Origin: an uncultured bacterium
GTDB taxonomy: Bacteria > Pseudomonadota > Alphaproteobacteria > Sphingomonadales > Sphingomonadaceae
Length of the DNA: 64,000 nt
Assembly: GCA_942636505.2 (NCBI GenBank)
Contig: CALOGB020000021.1
Span: forward strand, 62,001-126,000
Direction: 5' to 3'
Below, in pieces: positions 36,520 through 46,874 of the stretch. The position numbers and the translations under genes are program-made. Within the stretch, counting starts at the first letter, position 1, and every line of letters begins with the position of its first letter. The notes under the pieces were generated by a model that was not told the origin of the DNA, made no database searches, and saw nothing but the letters and a program-made list of their open reading frames with translations.

Positions 36520-36619
36520 TCACGTAGTCGGTTTCGACGGTCGACGACTAACAGCCCAGCAGGCCATTGGCTGGTATTGCACAGTAGCCGCTCTGATCTT
36601 CCATCGCGTCGGGGCGAGG

Positions 36620-37375
36620 TCAAACACCTCGAGGGGGTGCCGTGGTCGCGATAGTCGACAAGTCTGTCGTCAGGTCGATCCCTACGCGAACTTCCTTGCG
36701 CTCGGAATAGCGGTCGACGAGTTGTGCCGCGTGCGGGCGCAGCAGCACCGTGAACCGCACCAGTTCCTCCATTACGTCTACGATGCGGTCATAATAGCTC
36801 GACGGCTTCATGCGATCGTCCTCGCCGAATTCGGCGAACGCCTTGGCGACGCTCGACTGGTTCGGTATCGTCACCATTCGCATCCAGCGGCCGAGCACGC
36901 GCAGCGTGTTGACGCTGTTGAACGACTGCGAACCCGCCGATACCTGCATGACTGCCAGCGTGCGTCCCTGCGTCGGTCGCATCCCGCCCATCGAGAGCGG
37001 CAGATGATCGATTTGGAGCTTCATGATGCCGGTGATCTGGCCGTGCCGTTCAGGGCTGCACCACACCTGACCTTCCGACCACAACGACAGTTCACGCAGC
37101 TCGTGGACGGCCGGATGGTCGTCGCCGACGACCTGATCGGGCAACGGCAGCGCCGAGGGATCGTAAATGCGCGTTTCGCATCCGAAGAATTGCAGTAGTC
37201 GCGCCGCTTCCTCGACACACAGCCGCGAGAATGACCGCTCGCGCAAGGAACCGTAGAGCAGAAGGATTCGTGGCGGCGGAGCACCCGCGCCGAGGCCATG
37301 AGCAGGTCGTTCGATCGCATAGCTTCGATCGAGCGCGGGCAGATGGTCGGGGTCGGAGAGCGTTCGAACAGGCAT
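36620..37375 (-). CDS. arsH: ArsH, NADPH-dependent FMN oxidoreductase for organoarsenicals
   Basis: A 251-residue flavodoxin-like ArsH. FMN-binding [20 protein letters not shown] near residues 35-54, [20 protein letters not shown], and [20 protein letters not shown] are characteristic. ArsH oxidises trivalent methylarsenicals, among other reductase activities. The start at 37375 overlaps the upstream ynfA-like stop (ATGA); longer frames upstream are shadows of ynfA and arsB. Last gene of the ars operon. Confidence 0.9.
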   Translation of the reverse strand: MPVRTLSDPDHLPALDRSYAIERPAHGLGAGAPPPRILLLYGSLRERSFSRLCVEEAARLLQFFGCETRIYDPSALPLPDQVVGDDHPAVHELRELSLWSEGQVWCSPERHGQITGIMKLQIDHLPLSMGGMRPTQGRTLAVMQVSAGSQSFNSVNTLRVLGRWMRMVTIPNQSSVAKAFAEFGEDDRMKPSSYYDRIVDVMEELVRFTVLLRPHAAQLVDRYSERKEVRVGIDLTTDLSTIATTAPPRGV

Positions 37376-37698
37376 CAGGCGGTTCGTGGTCCCAAGAGGA
37401 TGATACAGGTGCCGATCAGACAGAGCGCCGCGCCGCTCACATCCCAGCGATCGGGCCGCACGCCTTCGACGGTCCAGAGCCAAGCAAGCGATGCACAGAT
37501 GTAAATGCCGCCGTAAGCGGCATACGCTCGTCCCGCGGCATCGCTGTCCACGCGGGTGAGGAGCCATGCGAACAGGATCAATGAGACGACGCCCGGAGCA
37601 AGCCACAAGGGTGACTTCGCCATGCGAAGCCAGGCCCAGAAGGCAAAGCATCCGCCAATTTCAGCAAGCGCCGCGCCGATGTAGATCAGGGCTGTCAT
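37375..37698 (-). CDS. YnfA-family small membrane protein
   Basis: A 107-residue protein with four transmembrane helices of the YnfA (UPF0060) family. Markers: [19 protein letters not shown] at the N-terminus, [16 protein letters not shown] in the middle. Both ends overlap neighbours by ATGA (arsB upstream, arsH downstream), so it is translationally coupled into the arsenic operon. A role in arsenic or organoarsenical efflux can be guessed from context; none is established for the family. Confidence 0.85.
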   Translation of the reverse strand: MTALIYIGAALAEIGGCFAFWAWLRMAKSPLWLAPGVVSLILFAWLLTRVDSDAAGRAYAAYGGIYICASLAWLWTVEGVRPDRWDVSGAALCLIGTCIILLGPRTA

Positions 37699-38981
37699 CC
37701 GATCGTGATCCTCAATGCCAAGGCGGCAAGCGTGACCAGCAATACCGGCACAGTCAGCGTGATACCGACACGGAAATAATAGCCCCATCCGATCCGAACA
37801 CCTTTCTGGCCGAGGACGTGGAGCCATAACAGCGTTGCGAGCGAGCCGATCGGCGTCAGCTTGGGGCCAAGATCGCAGCCGATGACATTGGCGTAGATCA
37901 TTGCTTCTTGCACGGCGCCAGTGGCATGGGTCGCGTCGATCGACAGCGCGCCCACCAGTACGGTCGGCATGTTGTTCATCACGGACGACAGGATGGCCGC
38001 GATCACGCCTGTCCCGAACGCCGCCCCCCACACGCCGCCCTGAGCGGTGCGATCGAGCAGCGCGGCGAGATGGTCGGTCAGGCCCGCGTTTCGCAGCCCG
38101 TAGACGACCAGGTACATGCCGAGAGAGAAGATCACGACCTGCCACGGTGCGCCGCGCAGCACCTTGCCGGTCTGGATCACATGGCCCCGTCCCGCAATTA
38201 CCAGCAGCAGGATCGCGCCGGCAGCGGCAACGGCGCTGACCGGCACGCCGATCGGTTCGAGCAGGAAGAAGCCAGCGAGCAGCAGCGCGAGGACGATCCA
38301 GCCGGCACGGAAGGTCGCGGGGTCTCGGATGACATCGCGCGGCGCGCGGAGCGCCCCCACGTCATAGTCTTCTGGGAGGTCGCGCCGGAAGAACAGCAGC
38401 AGCACGCCCAGCGTGGCGGCGATCGACACCAGATCGACCGGGACCATCACGGACGCATATGTGCCGAACCCGATCTTGAAGAAGTCGGCTGACACGATGT
38501 TGACGAGGTTCGAGACCACCAGCGGCAGGCTGGCCGTGTCGGCGATGAACCCGGCCGCCATGACGAACGCCAGCGTCGCCTTGTCCTTGAACCCCAGCGC
38601 GCGCAGCATGGCGATGACGATCGGCGTGAGGATCAGCGCCGCACCATCATTGGCGAACAACGCCGACACCGCCGCGCCGAGCAGCACGATCAGGACGAAG
38701 AGTCGGCGCCCATGTCCCCTGCCCCAGCGCGCAACGTGGAGCGCCGCCCATTCGAAGGATCCAGCTTCATCGAGCAACAGGCTTATGACAATGATCGCGA
38801 CGAATGCAGCCGTCGCGTTCCAGACGATGCCCCAAACGACCGGGACGTCGGACAGCGTGACGACGCCCGCGAGCAGCGCCAAGACGGCCCCGGCGATCGC
38901 GCTCCACCCGATTCCGAGCCCCTTGGGTTGCCAGATGACGAGCACGATCGTGACGACGAAGATCAGGACGGCAAGAAGCAT
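37695..38981 (-). CDS. arsB: ArsB, arsenite efflux permease
   Basis: A 428-residue membrane protein with about twelve helices. Typical ArsB blocks: [20 protein letters not shown] (about residues 105-124), [20 protein letters not shown] and [17 protein letters not shown], then [20 protein letters not shown]. Exports arsenite/antimonite across the inner membrane using proton motive force. The start at 38981 overlaps the arsC stop (ATGA). Confidence 0.93.
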   Translation of the reverse strand: MLLAVLIFVVTIVLVIWQPKGLGIGWSAIAGAVLALLAGVVTLSDVPVVWGIVWNATAAFVAIIVISLLLDEAGSFEWAALHVARWGRGHGRRLFVLIVLLGAAVSALFANDGAALILTPIVIAMLRALGFKDKATLAFVMAAGFIADTASLPLVVSNLVNIVSADFFKIGFGTYASVMVPVDLVSIAATLGVLLLFFRRDLPEDYDVGALRAPRDVIRDPATFRAGWIVLALLLAGFFLLEPIGVPVSAVAAAGAILLLVIAGRGHVIQTGKVLRGAPWQVVIFSLGMYLVVYGLRNAGLTDHLAALLDRTAQGGVWGAAFGTGVIAAILSSVMNNMPTVLVGALSIDATHATGAVQEAMIYANVIGCDLGPKLTPIGSLATLLWLHVLGQKGVRIGWGYYFRVGITLTVPVLLVTLAALALRITIG

Positions 38982-39409
38982 CAGGCGATGCGCTGGCCCG
39001 AGGCGTTTACCACCTGTTGTCCGTCTTCCTTCGCGAACGCGCCGCGCTGATCGCCCGGCAGCAGATCAAGCACGGCTTCGGACGGCCGGCAGAGCTTCAC
39101 GCCGAGCGGTGAGACGACTATCGGCCGGTTGATGAGGATCGGGTGCGTCATCATCGTATCCACCAGCGCGTCGTCGGACAGCGATGTGTCGCCCAGGCCG
39201 AGCTCCGCATAGGGCGTACCCTTTTCGCGTAGCAGCTCGCGGGGCGTTATGCCGGCGCGGTCGATCAGCTCGACCAGCAGCGCGCGCGAGGGCGGGGTTT
39301 TCAGATATTCGACCACGTGCGGTTCGATGCCGGCATTGCGGATCAGGCCTAGCGTGTTGCGCGACGTGCCGCACACGGGGTTGTGATAGATCACGATATC
39401 GACGGCCAC
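38981..39409 (-). CDS. arsC: ArsC, glutaredoxin-type arsenate reductase
   Basis: A 142-residue arsenate reductase with the catalytic Cys in [13 protein letters not shown] (residue 13) and the arginine-containing [15 protein letters not shown] near residue 90, which bind arsenate. Uses glutathione and glutaredoxin to convert arsenate to arsenite for ArsB. GTG start at 39409, ten bases after the arsR stop. Confidence 0.93.
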   Translation of the reverse strand: MAVDIVIYHNPVCGTSRNTLGLIRNAGIEPHVVEYLKTPPSRALLVELIDRAGITPRELLREKGTPYAELGLGDTSLSDDALVDTMMTHPILINRPIVVSPLGVKLCRPSEAVLDLLPGDQRGAFAKEDGQQVVNASGQRIA

Positions 39410-39419
39410 GGGCGTCCTT

Positions 39420-39752
39420 TCAGCAGCATGGGGTGAGTTCGGCGATCAGCGGGGCGCACAGCTCCGCGTTGCCGGCGCAGCAATCCTTGACGAGAAAGAG
39501 CGTTAGCGCGCGCAGGCCGTCGAGATCGGCACGATAGATGATCGAGCGGCTATGACGTTCGGATCGCACCAGCCCGCCACGGGCGAGGATGCCGAGGTGT
39601 GCGGACATCGTGTTTTGCGGTACGTCGAGCTGACGGGCGATTTCGCCGGCAGCCAAGCCATGCGGTTCGTGCCGCACCAACAGGCGGAACACGTCGAGGC
39701 GTGTTCCTTGTGCGAGCGCGCCGAGCGCTGAAATTGCCGTGTTGTTTTCCAT
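39420..39752 (-). CDS. arsR: ArsR-family metalloregulator
   Basis: A 110-residue winged-helix repressor. The recognition region AGEIARQLDVPQNTMSAHLG (about residues 36-55) and LVRSERHSRSIIYRAD wing are clear. The C-terminus carries cysteine pairs (KDCCAGNAELC and a terminal PCC) that could bind arsenite; the usual ELCVCDL box is absent, so the sensing site is of a C-terminal type. The start ATG at 39752 falls inside an inverted repeat that is probably its operator. First gene of the ars operon. Confidence 0.9.
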   Translation of the reverse strand: MENNTAISALGALAQGTRLDVFRLLVRHEPHGLAAGEIARQLDVPQNTMSAHLGILARGGLVRSERHSRSIIYRADLDGLRALTLFLVKDCCAGNAELCAPLIAELTPCC

Positions 39753-39776
39753 ATATCCAGGATAGCAGCTATATGG
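39749..39776. promoter_or_regulatory. Putative ArsR operator
   Basis: CCATATA at 39749-39755 and TATATGG at 39770-39776 form a perfect 7-base inverted repeat around a 14-base spacer, overlapping the arsR start codon. An AT-rich dyad at the front of an arsR gene is the usual repressor site. Confidence 0.6.
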
Positions 39777-40083
39777 TTTCGGTCCAGACGTTGATAGCAC
39801 CAAGTAGGCAGGCAGTCGGCACCCTACGCTCTTTTCCGAAGTCCCCAACGAGTGGGGCGGGACCCCGCGGGCACGGCTCTATCGGCCCGCTGGGCGTGCC
39901 GACCGAGCCATCGTGCCGGCGTCTCGGCCCTGCCGGTGACGATTCTCGCGTAAGGTGTGCCACATGGCACACCTGCGAACGCGCAGGGCGCGAGCAGTGT
40001 TTCGATTGGCGTCGACGCCCTCCCCCGGAGGCCACGCCGCACAGCACTTCGCGCGCAGAACCGCGTGTCGTGAGTTGATGGGC
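39777..40083. other. Intergenic region with a perfect palindrome
   Basis: No supported gene in about 300 bases. It contains the 20-base dyad GGTGTGCCACATGGCACACC at 39954-39973 (9-base arms, 2-base centre), without a following T run, so it looks more like an operator or recombination site than a terminator. Confidence 0.45.
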
Positions 40084-40560
40084 TTAGCCTGATCCCCCCG
40101 ATACGTCGGGCGCAGCCTTCGGATCGGGGTCTTGCGCCTTGCCCTTCGCGGCACCCGGCTGCTTTGCGCTCATGGCGGTCAGATAAGCGACGATCGCCGG
40201 CACGTCAGCCTGTGCAACGGGAGCCTTGTAGACCTCGCGCATCTTGGTGACCTCCGCGGTCCACTGGTCGGAAGAGAGTGGCGGCTGGTTCAGCGCCATG
40301 CTCGCCGAATGACACGAGGTGCAGTTGGCGTTGATGACGTCCGCATGCGGACCAGCCGGATATTGCCCTTCGTCGGTCGGGAGATCGACCGAGGTGGACG
40401 CCAGCGAGAAGCCGCGCGCCGAAACGCTTGGCGGCGGTGGTGCGGCCGGGGCGGCAGGCGGCGGGGCTATGCGGCTGTTCGGGGCACCGATCGCAAGTAG
40501 CAGAACGACGGTCGCGCCGACGAACCCAAACGACAGCGTGCCGATGGAAGGCGTTTTCAT
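40084..40560 (-). CDS. sorB: SorB-like cytochrome c subunit of sulfite dehydrogenase
   Basis: A 158-residue c-type cytochrome with an N-terminal membrane/signal segment (FGFVGATVVLLLAIGAP), a Pro/Ala-rich linker and one haem site, NCTSCHSA near residue 80. The axial Met is probably in the EVTKMREVY segment. It starts 13 bases after sorA on the same strand and would accept electrons from the SorA molybdenum centre. C-terminal tail is Lys/Asp/Pro-rich. Periplasmic. Confidence 0.8.
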   Translation of the reverse strand: MKTPSIGTLSFGFVGATVVLLLAIGAPNSRIAPPPAAPAAPPPPSVSARGFSLASTSVDLPTDEGQYPAGPHADVINANCTSCHSASMALNQPPLSSDQWTAEVTKMREVYKAPVAQADVPAIVAYLTAMSAKQPGAAKGKAQDPDPKAAPDVSGGSG

Positions 40561-40573
40561 GGGGGAGCGCTCC

Positions 40574-41818
40574 TCAGCCGACGACGATGTTGGTGGTTTC
40601 AATGTTGCCGCGCATGAACCCGCCCGGGTTCCAGATCGGCGTCATCGGCTGCGCGATGCCGGCGGTGTTCCAGCAGCGCGACATCAGCCTGGTCGGGCCC
40701 GCATGCGTGAGCGGCACCTGCGCGTCCCAGCGGCGGAAACTGTATTTGCCGTGATCGGGGCCGAGCGTCGTCTTGTACCAGGTCTTGCCGTTGTCGGTCG
40801 ACACATCGACCTTGGCGACGCCGCAATCGCCCCCCATCGCAATGCCGCCCAGCGGGATCGACCGGTCGAACGCGATCGCCTGCCCTTCGTCGAGGCTCGT
40901 GACCCAACTGCGCGGGATCATCTTGTTGATCGGAACGGCCGGGAAATCCTTCTGGCCCGGCCGCACGTTCGCGCCTGGAGTGTCAGGGATTTTGTACGCC
41001 TTGGCCATCCAGTAACCGTCGTCGGGCGCGGCGAGCACCTCGATGTCGTTCAGCATCTTGACCCAATAGGTCGAATACCAGCCGGGTACGATCAGCCGGA
41101 CCGGGAAGCCGTTGAGGAGCGGCATCTGTTCGCCGTTCATCCCGAAGGCGAGCATCACTTCGCCGTCGCGTGCGTGGTCGATCGACAGCGACTTGGCGAA
41201 ATCCGGTCCACCCGCGACCACCGGCTGGTCGAGCGCACCGAACCGCACTGCAACCGCGCCCGGCTTCACGCCGGCGATGTCGAGCACGTCGCGCAGGCGC
41301 ACGCCGAGCCATTTGGCGTTGCCCATGGCCCCGTGACGCCACTGCGCACCGGCAACGGGCGGCTGGAACAGCGCACGCGAATTGCCCGAGCATTGGTTGA
41401 TCGCCGCCAGCTCGACGCGTGGCAACTTCAGCAGTTGCGCGAGCGAGATTGACAGCGGCCGCGTGACCGCGCCGTGCACCTTGATCCGGAACGCCTCGAC
41501 ATCGATCGCGGTGGGGATGTCAGCCCAGTGCCAGCGGACGAAGAACTGGTCGTTTGGCGTGAAGACGTCACCATTGAACACGCTCATCGGCGTTTCCAGC
41601 AAAGGCGGGTGGATACGCTGGAGGATCATGTTGCCCTTGCCAGGGAACGCACTGGTCATCGGTCGTTCCGACGGACCGCCAGGCAGGTGCAGATCGACAA
41701 TGCTCTGCGCCAGCGCGGGTGCGGCGATCAACGCGCCGCTGCCGATCGCAGCCTCTGCGAGAAAGCGACGGCGGTTCGTCGCCTGCGCCAGTTTCATATC
41801 CAGGCTGTCCACCAGCAT
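40574..41818 (-). CDS. sorA: SorA-like periplasmic sulfite dehydrogenase, molybdopterin subunit
   Basis: A 414-residue sulfite-oxidase-fold enzyme with a Tat signal (NRRRFLAEAAIGSGALIAAP), so it is exported folded. The cofactor Cys is in INQCSGNSRALFQPP (about residue 145), with GNAKWLGVRLRDVLDIAG and VPGWYSTYWVKMLNDIEV following. The C-terminal dimerisation domain has GGIAMGGDCGVAKVDVSTDN. Start may be ATG 41818 or 41797. Works with the adjacent cytochrome to oxidise sulfite. A cytoplasmic-looking relative lies at 24239-25372. Confidence 0.87.
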   Translation of the reverse strand: MLVDSLDMKLAQATNRRRFLAEAAIGSGALIAAPALAQSIVDLHLPGGPSERPMTSAFPGKGNMILQRIHPPLLETPMSVFNGDVFTPNDQFFVRWHWADIPTAIDVEAFRIKVHGAVTRPLSISLAQLLKLPRVELAAINQCSGNSRALFQPPVAGAQWRHGAMGNAKWLGVRLRDVLDIAGVKPGAVAVRFGALDQPVVAGGPDFAKSLSIDHARDGEVMLAFGMNGEQMPLLNGFPVRLIVPGWYSTYWVKMLNDIEVLAAPDDGYWMAKAYKIPDTPGANVRPGQKDFPAVPINKMIPRSWVTSLDEGQAIAFDRSIPLGGIAMGGDCGVAKVDVSTDNGKTWYKTTLGPDHGKYSFRRWDAQVPLTHAGPTRLMSRCWNTAGIAQPMTPIWNPGGFMRGNIETTNIVVG

Positions 41819-41924
41819 TCTCCCTTCGATGTCATGCTCTTATGCGCGATCCGTCCGACGGTCTGCCCGGTACGGGTCGATCGGATGCGCCGGTTCGATC
41901 CGGCAGGACGATCAGTTCGGCCCA

Positions 41925-43076
41925 TCAATTGGCTTGGGCGATGCAGGGCGACACGAACAGGTTTCCGCGCCAGCCGCCTGTGACCGTCTTGGCGCCGACC
42001 AGCAGCCACATCGCTGCGAGCGCGATGGTAAGGACGGTGCCGACGATCCCGAAAAAGCCGAGCTGGAGCGTCGTGCCGAGCTTGAAGGTGGCGACCGTGT
42101 AGACGCCGAGCGGGAAGGTGTAGCCCCACCACCCGAGGTTGAACGGAATGCCCGCGCGCCAGTAGCGGATCGTGATCAGCGTCGCGAGCGCCAGCCACCA
42201 CAGGCCGAAGCCCCAGAGCAGCAGCCCGGCGATCGTGCCGATCCCCTGCGCTACCGCGCCGATCTGGCCGAGGCCGTTGGCGGCGAGGATCGCGGGCGCG
42301 TCGCTGCCGAGCACCAGCATCCCGAGCGCACCGGTGCCGATCGGGCCTAGTGCGAGCCAACTCGATGCGGCCATGCTCTCGTGCGGCAGCTTGTGCAGCG
42401 CCATCCGCAGGATGAGGATCGCGAGGATGCCGAACGCGACCGGCACCGAATACGCCCAGAGGACAAAGGAGGTCGCCAGCACCACGAACTGGTGGTGCGC
42501 GTCCGCCAGATGCGGTGCGAGCAGGCCTCCGCTCGCGCCTGCGACCTCGGCCGCGACCACTGGCAGGAGCCACACCGCGGTCATGCCGTCGAGCGAATGT
42601 TCGTGCCGGGTAAACATGAGGTAGGGGATCGCTACACCGCAGGCGAGCGACATCGCGACGTCGATCCACCACAATGTCTCGGCGATCGGGATAACGCCGG
42701 CGCCGAACCGCGGCAGGCCGAACGCCAGGAACCCGTTGATGATCGTCGCGAGGCCCATCGGGATCGTGCCGATGAACATCGACACGGTATTGTGCCCGAA
42801 GATCCGACGCGCCTCGTGCCCGAACATCGTCCAGCGCGCGGTGTAGAGCCCGGCGAACAGCGTGAAGAGCGCGATGTTGAAATACCACAACGCCTCGCCG
42901 ACCGGGTGCAGCGATGCGCCGACGCCCGGCACCTGCGGCAAGGCCAGCGCGAGGATGCCCGTGCCCATCGTAGCGGCGAACCAGTTGGGGGTGAACTGGC
43001 GGATCATCTCGCGCGGAGAATCAAGCCGGCTGAGCGGCTTCAGACCATCGAGAACGGGTTTCAGATCGGCAGTCAC
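41925..43076 (-). CDS. TDT/TehA-family transporter, likely sulfite exporter
   Basis: A 383-residue membrane protein with about ten helices of the tellurite-resistance/dicarboxylate (TDT) family, which includes the fungal sulfite pump Ssu1 and TehA. Recognised by FTPNWFAATMGTGILALAL at the N-terminus and the GLWWLALATLITIRYWRAG and FNLGWWGYTFPLGVYTVAT blocks. GTG start at 43076 overlaps the LysR stop as GTGA. Being between a CysB-like regulator and sorAB points to sulfite export. Confidence 0.82.
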   Translation of the reverse strand: MTADLKPVLDGLKPLSRLDSPREMIRQFTPNWFAATMGTGILALALPQVPGVGASLHPVGEALWYFNIALFTLFAGLYTARWTMFGHEARRIFGHNTVSMFIGTIPMGLATIINGFLAFGLPRFGAGVIPIAETLWWIDVAMSLACGVAIPYLMFTRHEHSLDGMTAVWLLPVVAAEVAGASGGLLAPHLADAHHQFVVLATSFVLWAYSVPVAFGILAILILRMALHKLPHESMAASSWLALGPIGTGALGMLVLGSDAPAILAANGLGQIGAVAQGIGTIAGLLLWGFGLWWLALATLITIRYWRAGIPFNLGWWGYTFPLGVYTVATFKLGTTLQLGFFGIVGTVLTIALAAMWLLVGAKTVTGGWRGNLFVSPCIAQAN

Positions 43077-43945
43077 TTCCCAGTCTCCTTGATGAGATCG
43101 GTCAGCGCGTCGGCCGCCCGGGTACGATAGCGCTCCTTGTGCCGCAGCGCGTAGAATGGACGCCGCGGCAGACCGAGCGGCAGATCGTGCAACGTGCCGG
43201 CCGCGATTGCAGGTGCGACGACATGCTGCGACAGCACCGCGACGCCCGCGCCGGCCTCGACCGCGCTGCGGACCGCCTCGTTCGATGGCAGGGTCAGCGC
43301 TATGGTAAGGTCCGACGGATCGACGCCGCGCTGGCGCAACACCTCCTCGAACGACGAGCGCGTGCCCGATCCCTGCTCGCGGACGATCCAGCGCGCGGTC
43401 CGGATCCAGTCCTCGTCGATCGTGTCGGCAGCGCGGTCACTCACCAGCACCATGCGGTCGTTCGCGACGGTCCAATGCGCGAGCGCGGGCTCGTCGATCA
43501 CACCCTCGACGAAGCCAAGCTCGACTGCACCGTCGAGCACGCGCGCCGCGGCCCCTTCCGTGTTGTCGATCGCCAGTTCTATCGTGATGGACGGGTAGCG
43601 CGCATGAAACGCCGCCAGCTGGCGGGGTAGCCAATAGCCCGCGATCGTCTGGCTCGCGACCAGCCGCAGTGTGCCGCGCTCCAGTCCGGCATATTCGGCC
43701 AATGCAAGTTCTGCACTGGCAGCACGGCCAAGCACTGCGCGTGCGTCGACCAGAAACATACGGCCCGCTTCGGACAGTTCGATCCCACGGCCGACCCGGT
43801 GGAACAGCGGCACGCCGTGCCGCGCTTCTAGCGCGGCGATGGCAGCGCTTGCGGCCGACTGCGTCACATTGAGCGCTTCGGCAGCGCGCGTCATGTGCTC
43901 GCGCTCTGCGACACCGACGAAAATCCTGAGTTGTTCCAGGGTCAT
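43073..43945 (-). CDS. LysR-family (CysB-like) regulator of the sulfite genes
   Basis: A 290-residue LysR regulator: N-terminal helix-turn-helix (MTRAAEALNVTQSAASAAIA, about residues 18-37) and effector domain with GTLRLVASQTIAGYWLP and VREQGSGTRSSFEEV. It probably senses sulfite or a sulfur metabolite and controls the downstream TDT-sorAB genes, with which it overlaps. It is a close paralogue of the frameshifted regulator at 22163-23040. Confidence 0.88.
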   Translation of the reverse strand: MTLEQLRIFVGVAEREHMTRAAEALNVTQSAASAAIAALEARHGVPLFHRVGRGIELSEAGRMFLVDARAVLGRAASAELALAEYAGLERGTLRLVASQTIAGYWLPRQLAAFHARYPSITIELAIDNTEGAAARVLDGAVELGFVEGVIDEPALAHWTVANDRMVLVSDRAADTIDEDWIRTARWIVREQGSGTRSSFEEVLRQRGVDPSDLTIALTLPSNEAVRSAVEAGAGVAVLSQHVVAPAIAAGTLHDLPLGLPRRPFYALRHKERYRTRAADALTDLIKETGK

Positions 43946-44033
43946 GCCCGATCTCCTTGTCCCAATGATAGGGAAAGGAGATCAATCGCACCAACCAAAT
44001 ATTATGGTCGTTTCAATCATAATTACAGATTGG

Positions 44034-45017
44034 TCATTTCAGAATGTCGATAACCGCCTCACGTTCATCGACCAGTTCGGCAATCGTGCGATCGAGCATC
44101 GTTCGCTGGAATGGATCGAGGATCAGTCCTTCGATACGCACATAGCCACCGCTTTTGCAGAGCACCGGCACGCCGCACACCAGCCCTTGCGGGATACCGT
44201 AGGAGCCGTCTGACACCACGCCCATCGACACCCAATTGTCGCCTGCGCCGTGCACCCAATCGCGCAGATGGTCGATCGCCGCATTTGCGGCCGATGCGGC
44301 CGAGGACGCACCCCGTGCTTCGATGATCGCGGTGCCGCGCTGCGCAACGGTGGGGATCAGGGTCTCGCGGTACCAGGCCTCGTTTCCGATACGGTCGGCA
44401 AGCTTTTGGCCATCGAGTTCGGCATTCCCCCAGTCGGCAAACATCGTCGGCGAATGGTTTCCCCAGACGACGAGCTTTGTAATCGCATCGACACCGACAC
44501 CCGCTTTGGCCGCAAGCTGTCCCTGCGCGCGATTGTGATCGAGGCGGATCATCGACGTGATGTTTTCGGCAGGGAAACCCGGCGCGCTTTGCGCAAGGAT
44601 CCAGGCATTTGTGTTGGCGGGATTGCCGACGACCAGGATCTTGGCGTCGCGTTTGGCCACTGCGTCCAGCGCTGCGCCCTGCGTCTTGAAGATCGCTGCG
44701 TTGGCAGCGAGCAAATCACGGCGCTCCATGCCCTTCGAGCGGGGACGAGACCCGACCAGCATGGCCGCATCGATGTCCTTGAAAGCCACCATCGGATCAT
44801 CAGTAATGATCACATCTGCCAGCAGCGGAAACGCGCAATCCTCCAGTTCCATGACCACGCCGCGTACTGCGTCCAGCGCCTGCGGCACGTCGAGCAGTTG
44901 AAGGATAACGGGCTGGTCCGGTCCGAACACGTCACCCTGCGCGACCCGGAAGAGCAGCGAATAGCAAATTTGTCCTGCGGCACCGCTGATCGCGATCCTG
45001 ACGGGGGGCTTGGTCAT
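44034..45017 (-). CDS. mdh: Malate dehydrogenase
   Basis: A 327-residue NAD-dependent malate dehydrogenase of the cytosolic/MalDH type. Rossmann start [35 protein letters not shown] loop with substrate-binding arginines, [12 protein letters not shown], and the catalytic His in [13 protein letters not shown]. It oxidises malate to oxaloacetate. Start 45017 is chosen for alignment with the family; a longer frame runs upstream without signal. It lies 46 bases downstream of the propeller gene on the same strand. Odd cargo for a plasmid; a chromosomal copy is expected. Confidence 0.9.
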   Translation of the reverse strand: MTKPPVRIAISGAAGQICYSLLFRVAQGDVFGPDQPVILQLLDVPQALDAVRGVVMELEDCAFPLLADVIITDDPMVAFKDIDAAMLVGSRPRSKGMERRDLLAANAAIFKTQGAALDAVAKRDAKILVVGNPANTNAWILAQSAPGFPAENITSMIRLDHNRAQGQLAAKAGVGVDAITKLVVWGNHSPTMFADWGNAELDGQKLADRIGNEAWYRETLIPTVAQRGTAIIEARGASSAASAANAAIDHLRDWVHGAGDNWVSMGVVSDGSYGIPQGLVCGVPVLCKSGGYVRIEGLILDPFQRTMLDRTIAELVDEREAVIDILK

Positions 45018-45063
45018 TTTGGAAAGGGCTTTCGTTGGAAGATTACAGACGGTGTGAGACCGA

Positions 45064-46233
45064 TTAACGCGCCGCCAGGGCAAGCGCCGCATCGCGCCCG
45101 GATGGCACCAGATTGGCGAGACCTTTTCCTGATCTTACGGCACCAGGAACGTAGATCAGGCTTTGCGCATCCGTACTGATCGGGATCGTCGACACGGTGG
45201 TGTACGTCAGCGTGTCGATCCCAGTGACCTTGTTGGTTCCGGCCAGGCTGGCATAGATCCTCGTACCATCGCCCGACGGCCAAACCGCACTCGGAGCCGC
45301 TTGTAGCGGGACGGTTGCCACAGCCTCCAGGCTGTCGGTTCTATAGACCTTGATTGCAGGTTGATCGCCGCCAACGCTGACATAGGCAAAGGAATCGTCT
45401 GCGCGCTGGGCGAAGTTGACCGCGCCCGTCGCTGGACCAGTGTTTATCACTTCGTGTACCGCAAACGGCGGTTTGGCAGCAAAGACCGTGGTCGTGCCGC
45501 TCTCGCGGCGTGTTGCCCAGATCTGTTTGCCATCTGGCGAGACCGCGATTGCTCCCGCACCTGCACCGTTGCTGGCAACGTGTCCGACGACGCGCCGATC
45601 CTCGACGTCGACAACCAGGATGGACGGCCTTTCAGTAAGCGATACAAAGGCATAGCGTCCGTTTGGCGACAGGATGGTCGCGCCCGCTCCGCCACTTGCT
45701 GGTACGCGGGTGATCTCCCGCGCGGTCTTAGGATCCACGACCGCGATGGCATGTTCATCGCCGAGCGAAACCCAGAGTTCGTGCCCATTGGGCGTAAACG
45801 CGACGGCGGTAGGCGACGTCTGGAACACGGTCCGGCCTCGTTCCGTGTTCGTGGCCAGATCTACGAGCGTCACACTGTGCTGCGCTGATGCCGATACCGC
45901 CAGGGTCCGCCCGTCACGCGTTGCAGCCAGGTGCTGGACTCTGGGGCTGGAAAAGCTGGGCTCAGCTATCGCGCTTTTGGCGAGGTCGATGCGTCCCAGT
46001 TCGTTGCCCGCTGCAGGATCGATGACAACGATCTTCGTCGATGTAGGGTCAGACACATAGATCCGGTCATGATGGCTGAGGTCGATATCAGCCTTCGACC
46101 ACGGTGCCTGAACCGCCTTGATATCGTAGGGAAAGTCGTCCGCCGCAGGTGCAGCCCAATAGGCCTGAGCGATCACCGGGACTGGCGCTACGGAGGCCAA
46201 CATCGCGGCAACCAAAACGATCGCAGCTTTCAT
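45064..46233 (-). CDS. Secreted YVTN-type beta-propeller protein
   Basis: A 389-residue protein with a signal peptide ([20 protein letters not shown]) and repeated blade sequences of the YVTN/NHL-like type: [66 protein letters not shown], and so on, about seven blades. Periplasmic. Related to, but shorter and less cysteine-bearing than, the propellers at 46871 and 56164. Function unknown; probably binds a ligand or metal with its DUF305 partners. Confidence 0.78.
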   Translation of the reverse strand: MKAAIVLVAAMLASVAPVPVIAQAYWAAPAADDFPYDIKAVQAPWSKADIDLSHHDRIYVSDPTSTKIVVIDPAAGNELGRIDLAKSAIAEPSFSSPRVQHLAATRDGRTLAVSASAQHSVTLVDLATNTERGRTVFQTSPTAVAFTPNGHELWVSLGDEHAIAVVDPKTAREITRVPASGGAGATILSPNGRYAFVSLTERPSILVVDVEDRRVVGHVASNGAGAGAIAVSPDGKQIWATRRESGTTTVFAAKPPFAVHEVINTGPATGAVNFAQRADDSFAYVSVGGDQPAIKVYRTDSLEAVATVPLQAAPSAVWPSGDGTRIYASLAGTNKVTGIDTLTYTTVSTIPISTDAQSLIYVPGAVRSGKGLANLVPSGRDAALALAAR

Positions 46234-46493
46234 CGTTTGATCCTTATCGCGGATCCGGCGGGTGATCGTGCCAGTCCGATGCCGTTAGATCGACCGATAT
46301 GTCCCCTGCGTCCAACGCATGGTCGCGATGGTTTCAATACGAAAACGCGATCATAGATCGCCTACCGTTCTTGTTAGATGATCAGAACAACCATGCTTAT
46401 GCGTTGGATCGACGGCTGCGCCGCGATCATTACGCTGTCACGCTCGGCGTTGATCGCTCGCGTGTCATAAATGGGAACACTAAAGGCATGACG

Positions 46494-46874
46494 ATGAAAT
46501 TTCGCACGGCTTTGCTAACGGCGATAGCCGTGTCCGTATCGACGGGTGCTTTAGCGCAAACGGACGGTTTCGCGTCCGCAATGGATGCGGCGATGGCGCG
46601 GATGCACGGCGCGATGATGACCGGTTATTCGAGCGATCCCGATCGCGACTTCGCCAAAATGATGATCCCGCATCATCAGGGCGCGATCGACATGGCCGAA
46701 GTCGAACTGCGGTTCGGCAAGGATGAACGCCTGCGCCGGCTCGCCCAGGGAATCATCGTCGAACAGCGTCAGGAAATCGCGGTGATGCAGGGCATCCTAT
46801 CCGAAGGCGGCGCGTTGCTGCCTCACACCGAACCGACCGCGACCGGTCACCCCCATCACGGAGACCGTCCATGA
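46494..46874 (+). CDS. DUF305 periplasmic protein, copy A
   Basis: A 126-residue DUF305 protein with signal peptide (MKFRTALLTAIAVSVSTGALA). The four-helix ferritin-like core has MMIPHHQGAIDMAEVELRFG (about residues 58-77) and QGIIVEQRQEIAVMQGIL, plus His-rich and Met-rich ends (MARMHGAMM, HPHHGDRP) suitable for copper or other metal binding. ATG 46494 has AAAGG upstream; ATG 46488 is an alternative. Overlaps the propeller gene as ATGA. Some DUF305 proteins bind copper in the periplasm. Confidence 0.85.
   Translation: MKFRTALLTAIAVSVSTGALAQTDGFASAMDAAMARMHGAMMTGYSSDPDRDFAKMMIPHHQGAIDMAEVELRFGKDERLRRLAQGIIVEQRQEIAVMQGILSEGGALLPHTEPTATGHPHHGDRP

Noticed and set aside
37376..37651. Longer start for arsH
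   Set aside because: It would run through ynfA; the family N-terminus and ATGA overlap place the start at 37375.
39954..39973. The 20-base dyad as a terminator
   Set aside because: There is no T run on either side and GC-rich sequence follows, so an operator is more likely.
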